Origin: Pleomorphomonas oryzae DSM 16300
GTDB lineage: Bacteria; Pseudomonadota; Alphaproteobacteria; Rhizobiales; Pleomorphomonadaceae
Length of the DNA stretch: 64,000 bases
Reading direction: 5' to 3'
Assembly (NCBI RefSeq): GCF_000422965.1
Contig: NZ_AUHB01000003.1
Location: 310,001 to 374,000 of the forward strand
The notes under the pieces were generated by a model. That model was not told the origin of the DNA. It did not search any database and worked only from the letters and a program-made list of their open reading frames with translations. Of this stretch, positions 27,188 to 37,900 are shown piece after piece (the first letter of the stretch is position 1; the number at the start of each line of letters is the position of its first letter). The position numbers and the translations under genes are program-made.

Positions 27188-29176
27188 TCATTTGAAGCCC
27201 GCTTTCCGCATACCGTCTCGCAACATGTCCCGTTTCCACTTTTCACGGATCGGCACTTTCATCAGCCAATCATCGACGGTGAAATCGGGATAGATTGCAA
27301 GTGTCCGGCGCATTTCCCTTCTGGCGCTCCGTTGATCGCCAAGCATGGCATAGGCCGCCGCTGCCAGCCTCCCGGCATTGGCCTGATCGGCCATGCGGCC
27401 GATGCAAGCGATAGCCTCGCCATATTCCTCGAGGCAATAATTCGCCCCCGCTGCTGTCCACCAGTAAAGGTCGGGGCATAGCGGGTTGAGTTCGATCGCC
27501 CGCTTGATCTTGTCGAGGGCGAGGATCGGGTCGGCCGCATGCACAAGCGTATCCGCGTGATCGGCGATCAGATCGGCATGCGATGGAGCCCGGCTTTCCG
27601 CTTCGAGGAAGGCCTCCATGCTTTCGAAAAAATGTCCCTGATAAAGCTTTGCAACACCGAGCTGATGATACCCCCCGGCGTCGTCAGCGCCAATCCGGAT
27701 CGCATCGCGGGCATGGGTTTCCGCCAAACGAAGCAACTCTTCATCACCTCGCGCCGTCAGCAGCCATTCAAGGTGCTCGGTTCGCGCCAGCCCGGCCATT
27801 GCCGAGGCGTAGTCCGAGACATCGTGAAGAGCGGCGCGGAAGAATTTTCTGGCCCGTCGGATACCAGGAAGATCGGCCACTGAGAGACTATGCTGACCAA
27901 GCAGAAAGTTCTGATAAGCGGTCGGGTTCGAGACTGTGCGGATTTTCGACAGCTCTTTTCTTACTATCGAGCCGGCTGTCTCCAACACGATCCGGGCGAT
28001 GAGCTCGCTGTAGGTGTCCGGAAAATCATCAGGGTGGCCACGAAACCTTTCGGACCAAAGAACTTCGTCGCTAGCAACATGGACGAGCGTGGCATAGAGA
28101 GCTGTTTCATTGTTACGTTCATGAAGCCGCGTTTCCAAAACATAGGAAACATCGAACTGCTTCAAGCGATCGGCCTCATCAATGGCCATTCCGGCAATCC
28201 GCCGCGCAGTGTGGGGAGCGACAATCGCCATCGTCTTGATGCGACTGAGACCGATCGTAATGTCTTCGATCAAACCGGAAATGGGTGCCCAGCCATGTGG
28301 CTCTTCGGCGCGCTTCGGTGGCAGCAACAAGAGGCGCGGTAACTGAGGGCGAGCGGACAGGGCCGGCTCCGGAGTGCCGGATCCGGCCAACTCGGGCGTG
28401 AGTTCCTGACCGACACTAGTCACCCGCCCCTCGTCGTTGAAGAGCAGACGGGCAAAGCGAAGCATGTCTTCGGACGGCCGGGTATTGAGCTCTGACCAGA
28501 GCTGCTGCTTGTAACGATCGTAGATGAGGCGCGCTTGCGACAGCCTTCGCTCCTTGGCGTAGACCCGCATCAGGATCTGATGAGCAACGTCGCTATAGGG
28601 ATCCAGCTCAATGAGCCGGGCGGCCGCGTCCTTGATCGACGCGCTGTTCGGGTGTGAAAGAAGAGCCGCGGCGTCGTCCAAGGCGGAGGCAAACTCGGCC
28701 AACCAGAAATCGCGCCTTTCCAGGAGCCAGAGCTGCCCCGTCTCTGACGACGAATCCATGTCGGCTAGAAACTGTCCCGACATGATCCTCAGAAACGCGT
28801 CTAAACGCGCAATGGCGTCCTCGGAACGGGCCGGCTGCAGGTCTTCGAAATCGAATCCGATGGTGTCCCGACACAGGGCAATGTCGGTTGACTCGATGTC
28901 GAGAAAACTGACCTCGAGCTCGCGCTGACGTTGCCTGATGCGCGACAGCAGCTGCCGCAGATTGCCAAGCGCCTTGGTGCCCCCGTCATCGCCTTCTCCC
29001 CACAGGAAAGAGGCTAGCTCGGTTCGCGAAACCCGTCCGGATGGACGAAATCCGAGAAAGGCGATGGCAAGAAGTCCCTTATCCGGAAACGCAGCGGCCT
29101 GACCGCCGGGTCCGATCAATCGCGTTTCGCCAAAGGTCTTCAGTCCGAAGGCCACGCCATCCCCCTTGCAAGCCAT
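27188..29176 (-). CDS. BTAD-domain transcriptional regulator with TolB/FlgO-like and TPR regions
   Basis: A 662-residue one-component regulator. Residues about 5-100 form an OmpR-like winged helix (RTELASFLWGEGDDGGTKALGNLRQL), 110-245 a bacterial transcriptional activator domain (DPYSDVAHQILMRVY), 285-400 a TolB-N/FlgO-like domain of the kind attached to CadC-like regulators (PISGLIEDITIGLSRI, SYVLETRLHERN, VLWSERFRG), and the rest TPR repeats. It lies directly upstream of the 86-residue gene and is probably its activator. Signal sensed is unknown. Start ATG 29176 has a weak ribosome site. Confidence 0.88.
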   Translation of the reverse strand: MACKGDGVAFGLKTFGETRLIGPGGQAAAFPDKGLLAIAFLGFRPSGRVSRTELASFLWGEGDDGGTKALGNLRQLLSRIRQRQRELEVSFLDIESTDIALCRDTIGFDFEDLQPARSEDAIARLDAFLRIMSGQFLADMDSSSETGQLWLLERRDFWLAEFASALDDAAALLSHPNSASIKDAAARLIELDPYSDVAHQILMRVYAKERRLSQARLIYDRYKQQLWSELNTRPSEDMLRFARLLFNDEGRVTSVGQELTPELAGSGTPEPALSARPQLPRLLLLPPKRAEEPHGWAPISGLIEDITIGLSRIKTMAIVAPHTARRIAGMAIDEADRLKQFDVSYVLETRLHERNNETALYATLVHVASDEVLWSERFRGHPDDFPDTYSELIARIVLETAGSIVRKELSKIRTVSNPTAYQNFLLGQHSLSVADLPGIRRARKFFRAALHDVSDYASAMAGLARTEHLEWLLTARGDEELLRLAETHARDAIRIGADDAGGYHQLGVAKLYQGHFFESMEAFLEAESRAPSHADLIADHADTLVHAADPILALDKIKRAIELNPLCPDLYWWTAAGANYCLEEYGEAIACIGRMADQANAGRLAAAAYAMLGDQRSARREMRRTLAIYPDFTVDDWLMKVPIREKWKRDMLRDGMRKAGFK

Positions 29177-29182
29177 CCGAGC

Positions 29183-29629
29183 TCAGTTGGATCGAAGCCC
29201 CCGAAGATCTGCGTCGATGGAAAAGTCGGTCATGGACGTCCGGTCGTCATCGGCAAGCATTTTCACCAAATCGATGATGGAGCGCCTGACCTTGGCGCTC
29301 TTGATGCGGACAAAAGCCTTGTTGAGAGCCACACCGTCCTGCGTCAGCACAGAGGCATCGGCAGCATCCAAAAACAGATCATCCTCGACATGGGAATGAT
29401 TGGCGATGTTCTCGAAAAAGAAACCTATCGGCACCTCGAAGACCCTGGCGATCGTCTGGAGACGGGACGCACTGATACGGCTCGTTCCCTTTTCATATTT
29501 CTGCACTTGCTGAAAAGTAACGCCCAACTGTTCCGCCAGCTTGCCTTGACTCATACCAACGAGAAATCGGCGCATCCGAACGCGTGAACCAACGTGGACA
29601 TCGATTGGGTTGGGCGACTTGACGGTCAT
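29183..29629 (-). CDS. XRE-family HTH regulator
   Basis: A 148-residue Cro/CI-type regulator; the HTH covers about residues 12-70 (KLAEQLGVTFQQVQKYEKG), followed by an acidic tail ending in RSIIDLVKMLADDDR as in many rhizobial regulators. ATG 29629 follows GGAGACTCCA. Its stop is six bases from the BTAD regulator gene, so both regulators are likely cotranscribed and head the YcaO-TfuA cluster. A 6-base-arm palindrome lies 76 bases upstream. Confidence 0.92.
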   Translation of the reverse strand: MTVKSPNPIDVHVGSRVRMRRFLVGMSQGKLAEQLGVTFQQVQKYEKGTSRISASRLQTIARVFEVPIGFFFENIANHSHVEDDLFLDAADASVLTQDGVALNKAFVRIKSAKVRRSIIDLVKMLADDDRTSMTDFSIDADLRGLRSN

Positions 29630-29704
29630 TGGAGTCTCCAGCTTGGCGATGGTCGACGAGCGTCGTAACGATCAAGGTAGCTTAGGGAGCTGGCCGGGAG
29701 AGCC

Positions 29705-29721
29705 ACACTACGAATTAGTGT
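29705..29721. promoter_or_regulatory. Palindrome upstream of the XRE gene
   Basis: ACACTA-CGAAT-TAGTGT: two perfect 6-base arms with a 5-base spacer. Position 76-92 bases before the XRE start is suitable for autoregulation. Symmetry and location are the only evidence. Confidence 0.4.
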
Positions 29722-29872
29722 ATTTCATGAAGCGCACAAAATAAAGTAGCGAGAAAGCATTGATCCAAAATGTCGACGTTGGTTTGCATTCTATTGAATT
29801 GGCCGGCAAATCGAGCCCCGATATGTAAAACCATCATTTCCATCCGCCCAAGCGGTTGAATTCCTTAATTGC

Positions 29873-29886
29873 TCCCGCACGCGGGA
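29873..29886. promoter_or_regulatory. Palindrome upstream of the FGGY kinase
   Basis: TCCCGC-AC-GCGGGA, two perfect 6-base arms, followed by TAGACTACT and 85 bases from the kinase start. A possible operator for a sugar regulator; no regulator is assigned. Confidence 0.4.
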
Positions 29887-29970
29887 ATAGACTACTATGA
29901 CCGGTCTGAGCAGACGGGCGCTAGAATCCTGTCGCCAAAGGGATGAGACGGAAGAGGAGGCCTGGTGCCA

Positions 29971-31530
29971 ATGACCGGGGCCGATTGCGTATTGGGTGTG
30001 GACCTGGGTACCTCATCGGTGAAAGCCGTTTTGGTGGACCGGGACGGCCACATTGTTGGGCAAGGGCGAGCGGAATACGGTTTCGTCAGTCTGCACAGTC
30101 TGTGGGCCGAGCAATCATCCGAGGTGTGGTTGCATGCCTTTACCGAGGCCGTGCGGGAAACCCTGCTACGCTCGGGTGTCACGGCCCAGAATGTCAAGGG
30201 AATGGCGGTATCGGCCATTGGCGGCGGTACTGGCATTCCGGTCGACGTCGGCATGCAGCCGATCCGCCCTTGCCTGCTCTGGCTCGACCGCCGCGCCAAG
30301 ACCGAAAGCGAGCGCGTTCGCCAGATGATCAGCGAGGAGGATCTCTACGCGATCACAGGCAACGGCGCGGACTCCTATTTCGGGTTCACCAAGATCCTCT
30401 GGATCAAGAACCATGAGCCGGAGGTGTGGTCGCGCATCAACTATTTCCTGCCGCCCAATGCCGACATCATCTACCGGCTGACCGGCGAAATCGCCGTCGA
30501 TCATTCGCAGGCCTGCAACATCGGCGGCGTTTATGACCTCGGCAAGCGGGCCTGGTCGGAGGAAATGGCCGATATCCTCGACATTCCTCCTTATTTCTTT
30601 CCGGAGCGGCTGGTTGGCTCCCAGGAGATCGTCGGGCGTTTGCATAAGGCAGGCGCCCGTATGCTGGGACTGACGGAGGGATTGCCGGTGTGCGCCGGCG
30701 GCGTTGACGCGGCGGTCGCCACGCTTCGGGCCGGTGTGGTGCATGAGGGCCAGCATGCTGCCATGCTGAGTTCGTCAACCTGCTGGGGGTTCATCCACGC
30801 CAGCGCCGATCGCTTTCCCGGCCTTGTCTCGATGCCCTATGTGGTCGACAGCGAAACGCTGACCTATTCCTACGGCGGCTCTGCGACCTCCGGCTCGGTT
30901 GTTCAGTGGTTCCGCGACAATTTCGCCGATAACGAACGCTTGGTGGAATCTCTGACCAGTGGTGGCAAACGGCGCATCTCTGCGTTCGATCTTCTCGACG
31001 AACATGCCTCGACCATCCAGCCGGGCTCCAATGGCCTGATGGTATTGCCCTATTTCATGGGTGAGCGCAGCCCGATCTGGGACGTCGACGCGCGCGGCAC
31101 GATCACTGGCCTCACGCTCAACCATACCAAGTCCCACCTTTATCGGGCCATTCTGGAAAGTGTCGCCTACGCGCTCAAGAACAACATCGACTATGGCAGT
31201 GCCGCCTTCCAGGGGCTGGAAGAGCAGCTCACCGTCGTTGGCGACGTCTCGAAATCCGATCTCTGGGTGGAGATCATCACCAACGTCACCGGTCGGCCGG
31301 TGCGGGTGCTGCCCAACAGCGGCAAGGCGGCCTACGGCGCGGCGGTGATCGCCGCCTACGGCATCGGAATGATAGACCGGGAGCAGATGAGCGACTGGCT
31401 GAGCGTTCAACCCGCCAAAGTATTGACCCCGGATGCTGCCGCCAGCGCCGTCTACGAGCGCACCTTTGAGAACTTCAAACGGCTCTACGAGCACATGAAG
31501 TCCTATTTCCCGACGGCCACCGAGACATGA
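29971..31530 (+). CDS. FGGY-family carbohydrate kinase (xylulokinase-like)
   Basis: A 519-residue sugar kinase. The N-terminal phosphate loop VLGVDLGTSSVKA is at about 7-19, a second FGGY domain starts near 260 (CAGGVDAAVATLRAG) and the adenosine loop AAYGAAVIAAYG is near 450. ATG 29971 lies 10 bases after AGGAGG; a GTG six bases earlier is too close to it. It stands alone on its transcript, converging with the AraC gene. The sugar cannot be read from sequence; the neighbourhood suggests a ketopentose. Confidence 0.88.
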   Translation: MTGADCVLGVDLGTSSVKAVLVDRDGHIVGQGRAEYGFVSLHSLWAEQSSEVWLHAFTEAVRETLLRSGVTAQNVKGMAVSAIGGGTGIPVDVGMQPIRPCLLWLDRRAKTESERVRQMISEEDLYAITGNGADSYFGFTKILWIKNHEPEVWSRINYFLPPNADIIYRLTGEIAVDHSQACNIGGVYDLGKRAWSEEMADILDIPPYFFPERLVGSQEIVGRLHKAGARMLGLTEGLPVCAGGVDAAVATLRAGVVHEGQHAAMLSSSTCWGFIHASADRFPGLVSMPYVVDSETLTYSYGGSATSGSVVQWFRDNFADNERLVESLTSGGKRRISAFDLLDEHASTIQPGSNGLMVLPYFMGERSPIWDVDARGTITGLTLNHTKSHLYRAILESVAYALKNNIDYGSAAFQGLEEQLTVVGDVSKSDLWVEIITNVTGRPVRVLPNSGKAAYGAAVIAAYGIGMIDREQMSDWLSVQPAKVLTPDAAASAVYERTFENFKRLYEHMKSYFPTATET

Positions 31531-31539
31531 CGACCCGCT

Positions 31540-32469
31540 TCAAGCGGCGGCGAAACCCTCCAGCGGGAATTCATATTCCTGGGCCTCCTGCGACTTGCGG
31601 CGGAATTCACTGGGCGTGACGCCAATCACCTGCCGGAACAATCTGTTATAGTTAGATACGTTATTGAATCCGACCAGATAGCAGATCTCCTGGATGGAGC
31701 GTGACGTAGAGAACAGATATTCACAGGACTTGTTGATCCTTGTCTTGATGACGTAACGGCGAAAACCGATACCGGTACATTCGATGAACCATCGCGAGAA
31801 CATCTTGTAACTCATGCCAACAAGATCGGCGGCCGCCTCCATCGAGACGTCTTCCTCAATGTGCTCGTGGATATAGTCGACCACTTTGTTGAACCGCCGG
31901 AGCGACGCGGTGCGCATATCAATGAAATAACGCGACGTTCCGAGCACCGTCTTGCGGCGGCACTGCTTCAGCTGGTCGATAATTCGCATGAACGAGATGA
32001 GTCGTTCCAGCGGGTCCTGACTGTCGATGGTGTTCATCAAGCCATAGACTGCGCGCTGCGTCTCACCGCCGTACTCGACGCCGAACACTGCCTCGTCGAA
32101 GGCAGGACGCAAAAGGCGCAGCTCCATGAGTACGTTGGCACTGGCTTCGATCCACTCCTTGCGAAATTGGAGAATGAGATCGCGCTCGGGAACCATTGTT
32201 CCGCTACGGGCGTCGCTGACGAAGTTATGCGGTGTGTAGGGGCCGATGAGAAACAGGCTGCCGGGTCGGAAGTTCAGCACGTTGTCGCCGATGAACAGCT
32301 TGCCGCTAGTCCTGACGATTTGGTGCAGTTCGTACTCCGGATGAAAGTGCCATTTGTCGCTGTCGTTTGGCCATCCGCAGCGCTCGAAGCGGAAGGAATT
32401 TCCGAGGCTGTTATCGTTCACCACGAGCGATGGCTTCATCTCCGGCATGGTCAGTCGGTCCTCGTTCAT
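31540..32469 (-). CDS. AraC-family transcriptional regulator
   Basis: A 309-residue regulator: a cupin ligand domain over residues 30-130 (FHPEYELHQIVRTSGKLFIG) and a C-terminal pair of HTH motifs over 200-300 (AADLVGMSYKMFSRWF, then IQEICYLVGFNNVSNYNRLF). It is divergent from the ribose-type importer at 32708, with a 238-base shared promoter region, and probably activates it in the presence of its sugar. The ribosome site before ATG 32469 is weak; ATG 32448 is an alternative. Confidence 0.93.
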   Translation of the reverse strand: MNEDRLTMPEMKPSLVVNDNSLGNSFRFERCGWPNDSDKWHFHPEYELHQIVRTSGKLFIGDNVLNFRPGSLFLIGPYTPHNFVSDARSGTMVPERDLILQFRKEWIEASANVLMELRLLRPAFDEAVFGVEYGGETQRAVYGLMNTIDSQDPLERLISFMRIIDQLKQCRRKTVLGTSRYFIDMRTASLRRFNKVVDYIHEHIEEDVSMEAAADLVGMSYKMFSRWFIECTGIGFRRYVIKTRINKSCEYLFSTSRSIQEICYLVGFNNVSNYNRLFRQVIGVTPSEFRRKSQEAQEYEFPLEGFAAA

Positions 32470-32707
32470 TGGACAGTCGCGACAGAACTACCCGACATGA
32501 TCGGGAGGCGGCGACATCCCTGTCAAGACAACCAAGCCGCCCCGCAATGGCCACTCAGACCAAAGACTAAGCGGCGGGCCAATTCCATAGGTAACTCAAG
32601 GGATGGGTGGAAAAAGTACAAGAGAAATCAGGAAAACCGTCTAGGGGGTGTAGCGCCGGTCGGCTAGAACGAATTCGCCGAAAGGCAATAATTACGGAGG
32701 AGACGTT

Positions 32708-33625
32708 ATGAATATCCATGCAAAATCGGCGTTACTCGCCGCTTCGGCGACGCTTGTCCTATCGGCAGGCGCAGCTTTCGCCAAGGACGCTCCCAAGATC
32801 GGTGTTTCCTTTCAGGAAATGAACAACCCATACTTCATCGTTATGAACGAGGAAGTCACGGCGTTCGCCAAGCTGATCGGAACGAATACCGAAGTTTACG
32901 TCGCTGACGCTCGTCATGACGTTTCCAAGCAGCTCAGCGACATCGAGGACATGGTTTCCAAGGGTGTCAATATCCTGGTCGTGAACCCGACGGACTCCGA
33001 GGGTGTGCGCGCCGCCGTTGAAGCCGCCAAGGCCAAGGGCGTGACGGTGGTGTCCGTCGACGCGCAGGCCGCTGGCGTCGACGCTTTCGTCGGTTCCAAG
33101 AACTACGACGCCGGCGTGCTCGCTTGCGATGCCCTGGTCAAGGACATTGGTGGCAAGGGTGAGGTTGCCATCCTCGACGGTATCGCCGTCGTTCCGATCC
33201 TGGAGCGCGTGCGTGGTTGTAAGGACGCCCTGGCCAAGGCGCCGGACGTCAAGCTGGTCGACACTCAGAACGGCCGCCAGGAGCGCGACATCGCCGTTGA
33301 CGTCGTCGAGAACATGATCCAGTCGCACCCGAACCTGAAGGGTGTCTTCTCGGTCAACGACGGTGGTGCGATGGGCGCCCTCGCCGCCATCGAAGGCTCG
33401 GGCAAGGACATCGTCCTGACCTCGGTCGACGGCGCTCCCGAAGCCACCAAGGCGATCGCTGCCGGCTCGGCCTTCAAGGCCACCGCCGCCCAGTTCCCGC
33501 GTGACCAGATGCGCATCGGCCTTGCCATCGCTCTGGCCAAGTACATGGGCGCTCATGTTCCGGCTGTGATCCCGATCGACGTTCAGCTCGTCGACAAGTC
33601 CAACGCGGCGACCTTCGCCTGGTAA
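32708..33625 (+). CDS. Sugar ABC transporter substrate-binding protein (RbsB type)
   Basis: Periplasmic binding protein of the ribose/galactose type, 305 residues, with signal peptide to about residue 25 (LSAGAAFAK) and the family pattern GVSFQEMNNPYFIVM, VNPTDSEGV, VFSVNDGGAMGAL. ATG follows GGAGGAGACGTT. Codon use is strikingly regular, which points to high expression. It heads the importer operon; a strong stem-loop follows six bases after the stop. Confidence 0.94.
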   Translation: MNIHAKSALLAASATLVLSAGAAFAKDAPKIGVSFQEMNNPYFIVMNEEVTAFAKLIGTNTEVYVADARHDVSKQLSDIEDMVSKGVNILVVNPTDSEGVRAAVEAAKAKGVTVVSVDAQAAGVDAFVGSKNYDAGVLACDALVKDIGGKGEVAILDGIAVVPILERVRGCKDALAKAPDVKLVDTQNGRQERDIAVDVVENMIQSHPNLKGVFSVNDGGAMGALAAIEGSGKDIVLTSVDGAPEATKAIAAGSAFKATAAQFPRDQMRIGLAIALAKYMGAHVPAVIPIDVQLVDKSNAATFAW

Positions 33626-33630
33626 TCGAC

Positions 33631-33668
33631 CGCCGCGGGGAGTTAGGCCGACGCCTCTCCCCGCGGCG
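33631..33668 (+). promoter_or_regulatory. Strong stem-loop after the RbsB-like gene
   Basis: CGCCGCGGGGAG at 33631-33642 pairs perfectly with CTCCCCGCGGCG at 33657-33668, loop 14 bases. No T run follows. It lies between the binding protein and the ATPase gene of the same operon, so it likely protects the upstream message and reduces downstream expression. Confidence 0.75.
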
Positions 33669-33734
33669 AAACTCGCTTTCCGGACAGTCCGATCAGCATT
33701 GCCGTTTGAAACGGCGCGCTCCGAGGGTTCCGCC

Positions 33735-35220
<1,486 letters not shown>

Positions 35221-35228
<8 letters not shown>

Positions 35229-36219
35229 AGCTGCTGCCAGCGGCGCGACGTCGCACGAGGAACCCACCGGACTGGTCGGCCTTGCCAAGGCTACCGTGGC
35301 CCGGCCGGAGTTCGTTTCCTTCGTGGCGCTGATCGTCCTGATGGTTCTCACCTCGTTCATGAATGAGAACTTCTTCACGGTCGACAATCTGCTCAACATC
35401 ACGCGTCAGGTCTCCACCACCGGCATCATCGCCGTCGGCATGACTTTCGTCATCCTGACGGGCGGCATCGACCTTTCCGTCGGCGCCATCGTGGCGCTCG
35501 CCTCGACGTTGATGGCCGGCATGATCGCCAACATGGGCTTCCCCTTCTGGCTGGCGTCCCTGGTGGCCATTCTCGGTGGAGCATGTACTGGTGCCGTGTC
35601 GGGCTTCTTCATTGCCCGCTTCGCCCTGCCCCCGATCATCGTCACGCTGGCGATGATGGAGATCCCGCGCGGTCTCGGCCTCATCTACACCAATGGCTAT
35701 CCGCTGCCGATCGATCGGGAATTCGGTTTCATCGGCCGTGAATACGTGTTGGGCCTGCCGATCCCGACGCTGATCATGCTGATCGTCTTCGCGGCGGCCT
35801 ACTTCGTGCTGAACCGCCTGCCGATCGGTCGCTACGTCTACGCTGTCGGCGGCAACGAAGACGCAGCCATCCTGTCGGGTATCCGCACCGCTCGCATCAA
35901 GCTGATGGTCTACGCCGTCTCCGGCTTCACCGCCGCCATCGCCGGCATGATCCAGACGTCGCGTCTCCTGTCCGGACAGCCCAACTCGGCCATCGGCGTG
36001 GAACTCGATGCCATCGCAGCGGTCGTGCTGGGCGGCACGGCGATCACCGGTGGACGCGGGCACATCGTCGGCACCTTGATCGGCGCCCTGCTGCTCGGCG
36101 TGCTCAACAACAGCCTGAACATGATCGGCCTGTCGCCCTACAGCCAGCGCGTCGTCAAGGGTGTCATTCTGCTGATCGCCGTCCTCATCGGTTATCTCCG
36201 CAAGCGGAATTCACGCTGA
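35221..36219 (+). CDS. Sugar ABC transporter permease (RbsC type)
   Basis: A 332-residue permease with about ten hydrophobic segments. GMTFVILTGGIDLSVGAIVAL near residue 75-95 (here split as GMTFVILTGG and IDLSVGAIVA) and GGTAITGGRGHIVGTLIGA near 265 are characteristic of RbsC/XylH. ATG 35221 follows GGAGGTGAAA. It completes a CUT2 importer for a pentose, pentitol or related sugar. Confidence 0.95.
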
Positions 36220-36227
36220 AATAACAT

Positions 36228-36258
36228 CGAGGCGCCTCGATCCATGCGAGGCGCCTCG
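36228..36258. terminator. Double palindrome after the importer operon
   Basis: CGAGGCGCCTCG, itself palindromic, occurs twice at 36228-36239 and 36247-36258 with 7 bases between. The two copies can pair as a 12-base-pair hairpin. It lies nine bases after the permease and 122 before the kinase gene, so it may terminate or attenuate transcription between them. The rest of the 160-base gap shows no gene. Confidence 0.6.
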
Positions 36259-36379
36259 GATAAGACCCGGACCACCCAACCAAACACCCGCTAGCCGCCA
36301 GACCCTGTGTCCGGCGACCGGACCCTCTTTGTCGGCGCAAGGCCGAACCAGTCCCGCGTTTTTCCAGAGGACCAGAGCC

Positions 36380-37873
36380 GTGACCTACTTTCTCGGAATC
36401 GACATCGGCGGAACCGTCATCAAGAGCGGCCTCTACGACGCCGAAGGGCACGAAAAGGCCGTGGCTTCCGAGGTCGACAACGGCGTCGCCGCCCACGTCG
36501 GCTGGTCCGAGCGCGACATGAACGCCATGTGGCGGATCGTCGCCGGCACCATTCGCCGCGTCGTATCCGAAGCGGGCGTTTCGGCCGACGAAATCGCCGG
36601 TGTCAGCTTCTCCGCCCACGGCAAGGGACTCTATGCCCTCGATGCCGATGGCGAACCGATCCGCAACGGCATCATCTCCTCCGACAATCGTTCGCTGTCC
36701 ATCGTCAAGGACTGGAAGGCCAAGGGGCTCGACGCGGCGAGCTATCCGTATGGCTATCAGCAGCTCTGGACCGGCCATCCGGTATCGCTGCTCGCCTGGA
36801 TGAAGGCCAACGAGCCGGACAACTACAGCCGGACGCGCCATGTGCTGATGGCCCATGACTTCATCCGTTACAAGCTGACCGGCGTCTTTGCCGCCGAGGT
36901 CACCAACATCTCCGGCAGCAACCTCTACAACGTCGAGAAAGGCGCCTACGACCCCGCCCTCTTCAAGATGTTCGGCATCGACGAGATGGAGGGCTGCCTG
37001 CCGCCGGTCGTCGGGTCTGAGGAATGCGTCGCCGGCCTGAGCGCCAAGGCCGCCGAGGAAACCGGCCTCAAGGTCGGCACGCCGGTATTCGGTGGCTTCT
37101 TTGACGTGGTGTCGGCGGCCGTCTGCGCCGGTCTTGCCGATCCGAGCTTCGTCAATGTGGTGATGGGCACCTGGACCATCGTCACCTGGACAACCGATCG
37201 CATCCTGAAGCCGACTGGTGACGCCTGGCCCTATATCTGGGGCCGCTACTGCATGCCGGACCGCTACTTCGTCCACGAGGGCAGCCCCACTTCGGCCGGC
37301 AATCTCGAATGGTTCGTCCGCACGTTCCTCGGCGGCATGCCCGACTGCTACCGTCAGGCCGACCTGATGATCTCTGCCTTGCCGAAGGCGGGCACCGGCA
37401 TTCAGTTCCTGCCCTATCTCTTCGCCTCCAACCTCGGCGACGACCTGTCGGCTGGCCTGCATGGCCTCGCCAATGCCCATGGCCTCGGTCAGGTGCTACA
37501 GGCGGTTTACGAGGGGATCTGCTTCTCCCAGCACGTCCATCTCGAGCGGATCGTCAAGCTGTCCGGCCGCGACAAGACCTTGCGCCTGACCGGCGGTCCG
37601 ACCCGCTCCAAGCCCTGGATGCAGATGGTCGCCGACATCTCGGAGATGCCGGTCGAGGTCATGCACGTCGAGCAGTCCGGCTGCCTCGGCGCGGCCATCG
37701 CCGCCGCCGTCGGTTCCGGCGTCCACAAGGGCTTCAAGGAGGCCATGGCGGCGATGTGCCCGTCCGGCGCGCTGATCGAGCCGGATGCCAAGAGCTTCTC
37801 TGCCTATCGCGAAAAATACGCGGCCTTCCGCCGCCTGGCCGAAACGCTGTCCGCCCTGCCGGCCGGACGCTGA
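36380..37873 (+). CDS. lyxK: FGGY-family kinase, L-xylulokinase (LyxK)-like
   Basis: A 497-residue kinase resembling E. coli LyxK through its whole length: GIDIGGTVIKSGLYD at the start, GWSERDM, ISSDNRS, LWTGHPVSLL, FGGFFDVVSAAVCAG, MGTW, HEGSPTSAGNLEWF and LTGGPTRS. LyxK phosphorylates L-xylulose (and 3-keto-L-gulonate). GTG start 36380 after AGAGGA; the longer open frame upstream has no ribosome site. The epimerase that would take its product is the next gene, 27 bases on. Confidence 0.85.
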   Translation: MTYFLGIDIGGTVIKSGLYDAEGHEKAVASEVDNGVAAHVGWSERDMNAMWRIVAGTIRRVVSEAGVSADEIAGVSFSAHGKGLYALDADGEPIRNGIISSDNRSLSIVKDWKAKGLDAASYPYGYQQLWTGHPVSLLAWMKANEPDNYSRTRHVLMAHDFIRYKLTGVFAAEVTNISGSNLYNVEKGAYDPALFKMFGIDEMEGCLPPVVGSEECVAGLSAKAAEETGLKVGTPVFGGFFDVVSAAVCAGLADPSFVNVVMGTWTIVTWTTDRILKPTGDAWPYIWGRYCMPDRYFVHEGSPTSAGNLEWFVRTFLGGMPDCYRQADLMISALPKAGTGIQFLPYLFASNLGDDLSAGLHGLANAHGLGQVLQAVYEGICFSQHVHLERIVKLSGRDKTLRLTGGPTRSKPWMQMVADISEMPVEVMHVEQSGCLGAAIAAAVGSGVHKGFKEAMAAMCPSGALIEPDAKSFSAYREKYAAFRRLAETLSALPAGR

Positions 37874-37900
37874 AAGAGCCATCAAGATCTGGAGGACGAC

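Larger units (their letters stand above)
29630..29970. other. 341-base divergent intergenic region, A/T-rich
   Basis: No gene is visible. The stretch is clearly richer in A/T than its surroundings, especially 29700-29870. It must hold promoters for the XRE-led cluster (minus) and the FGGY kinase (plus). Two palindromes are listed separately. Confidence 0.7.
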
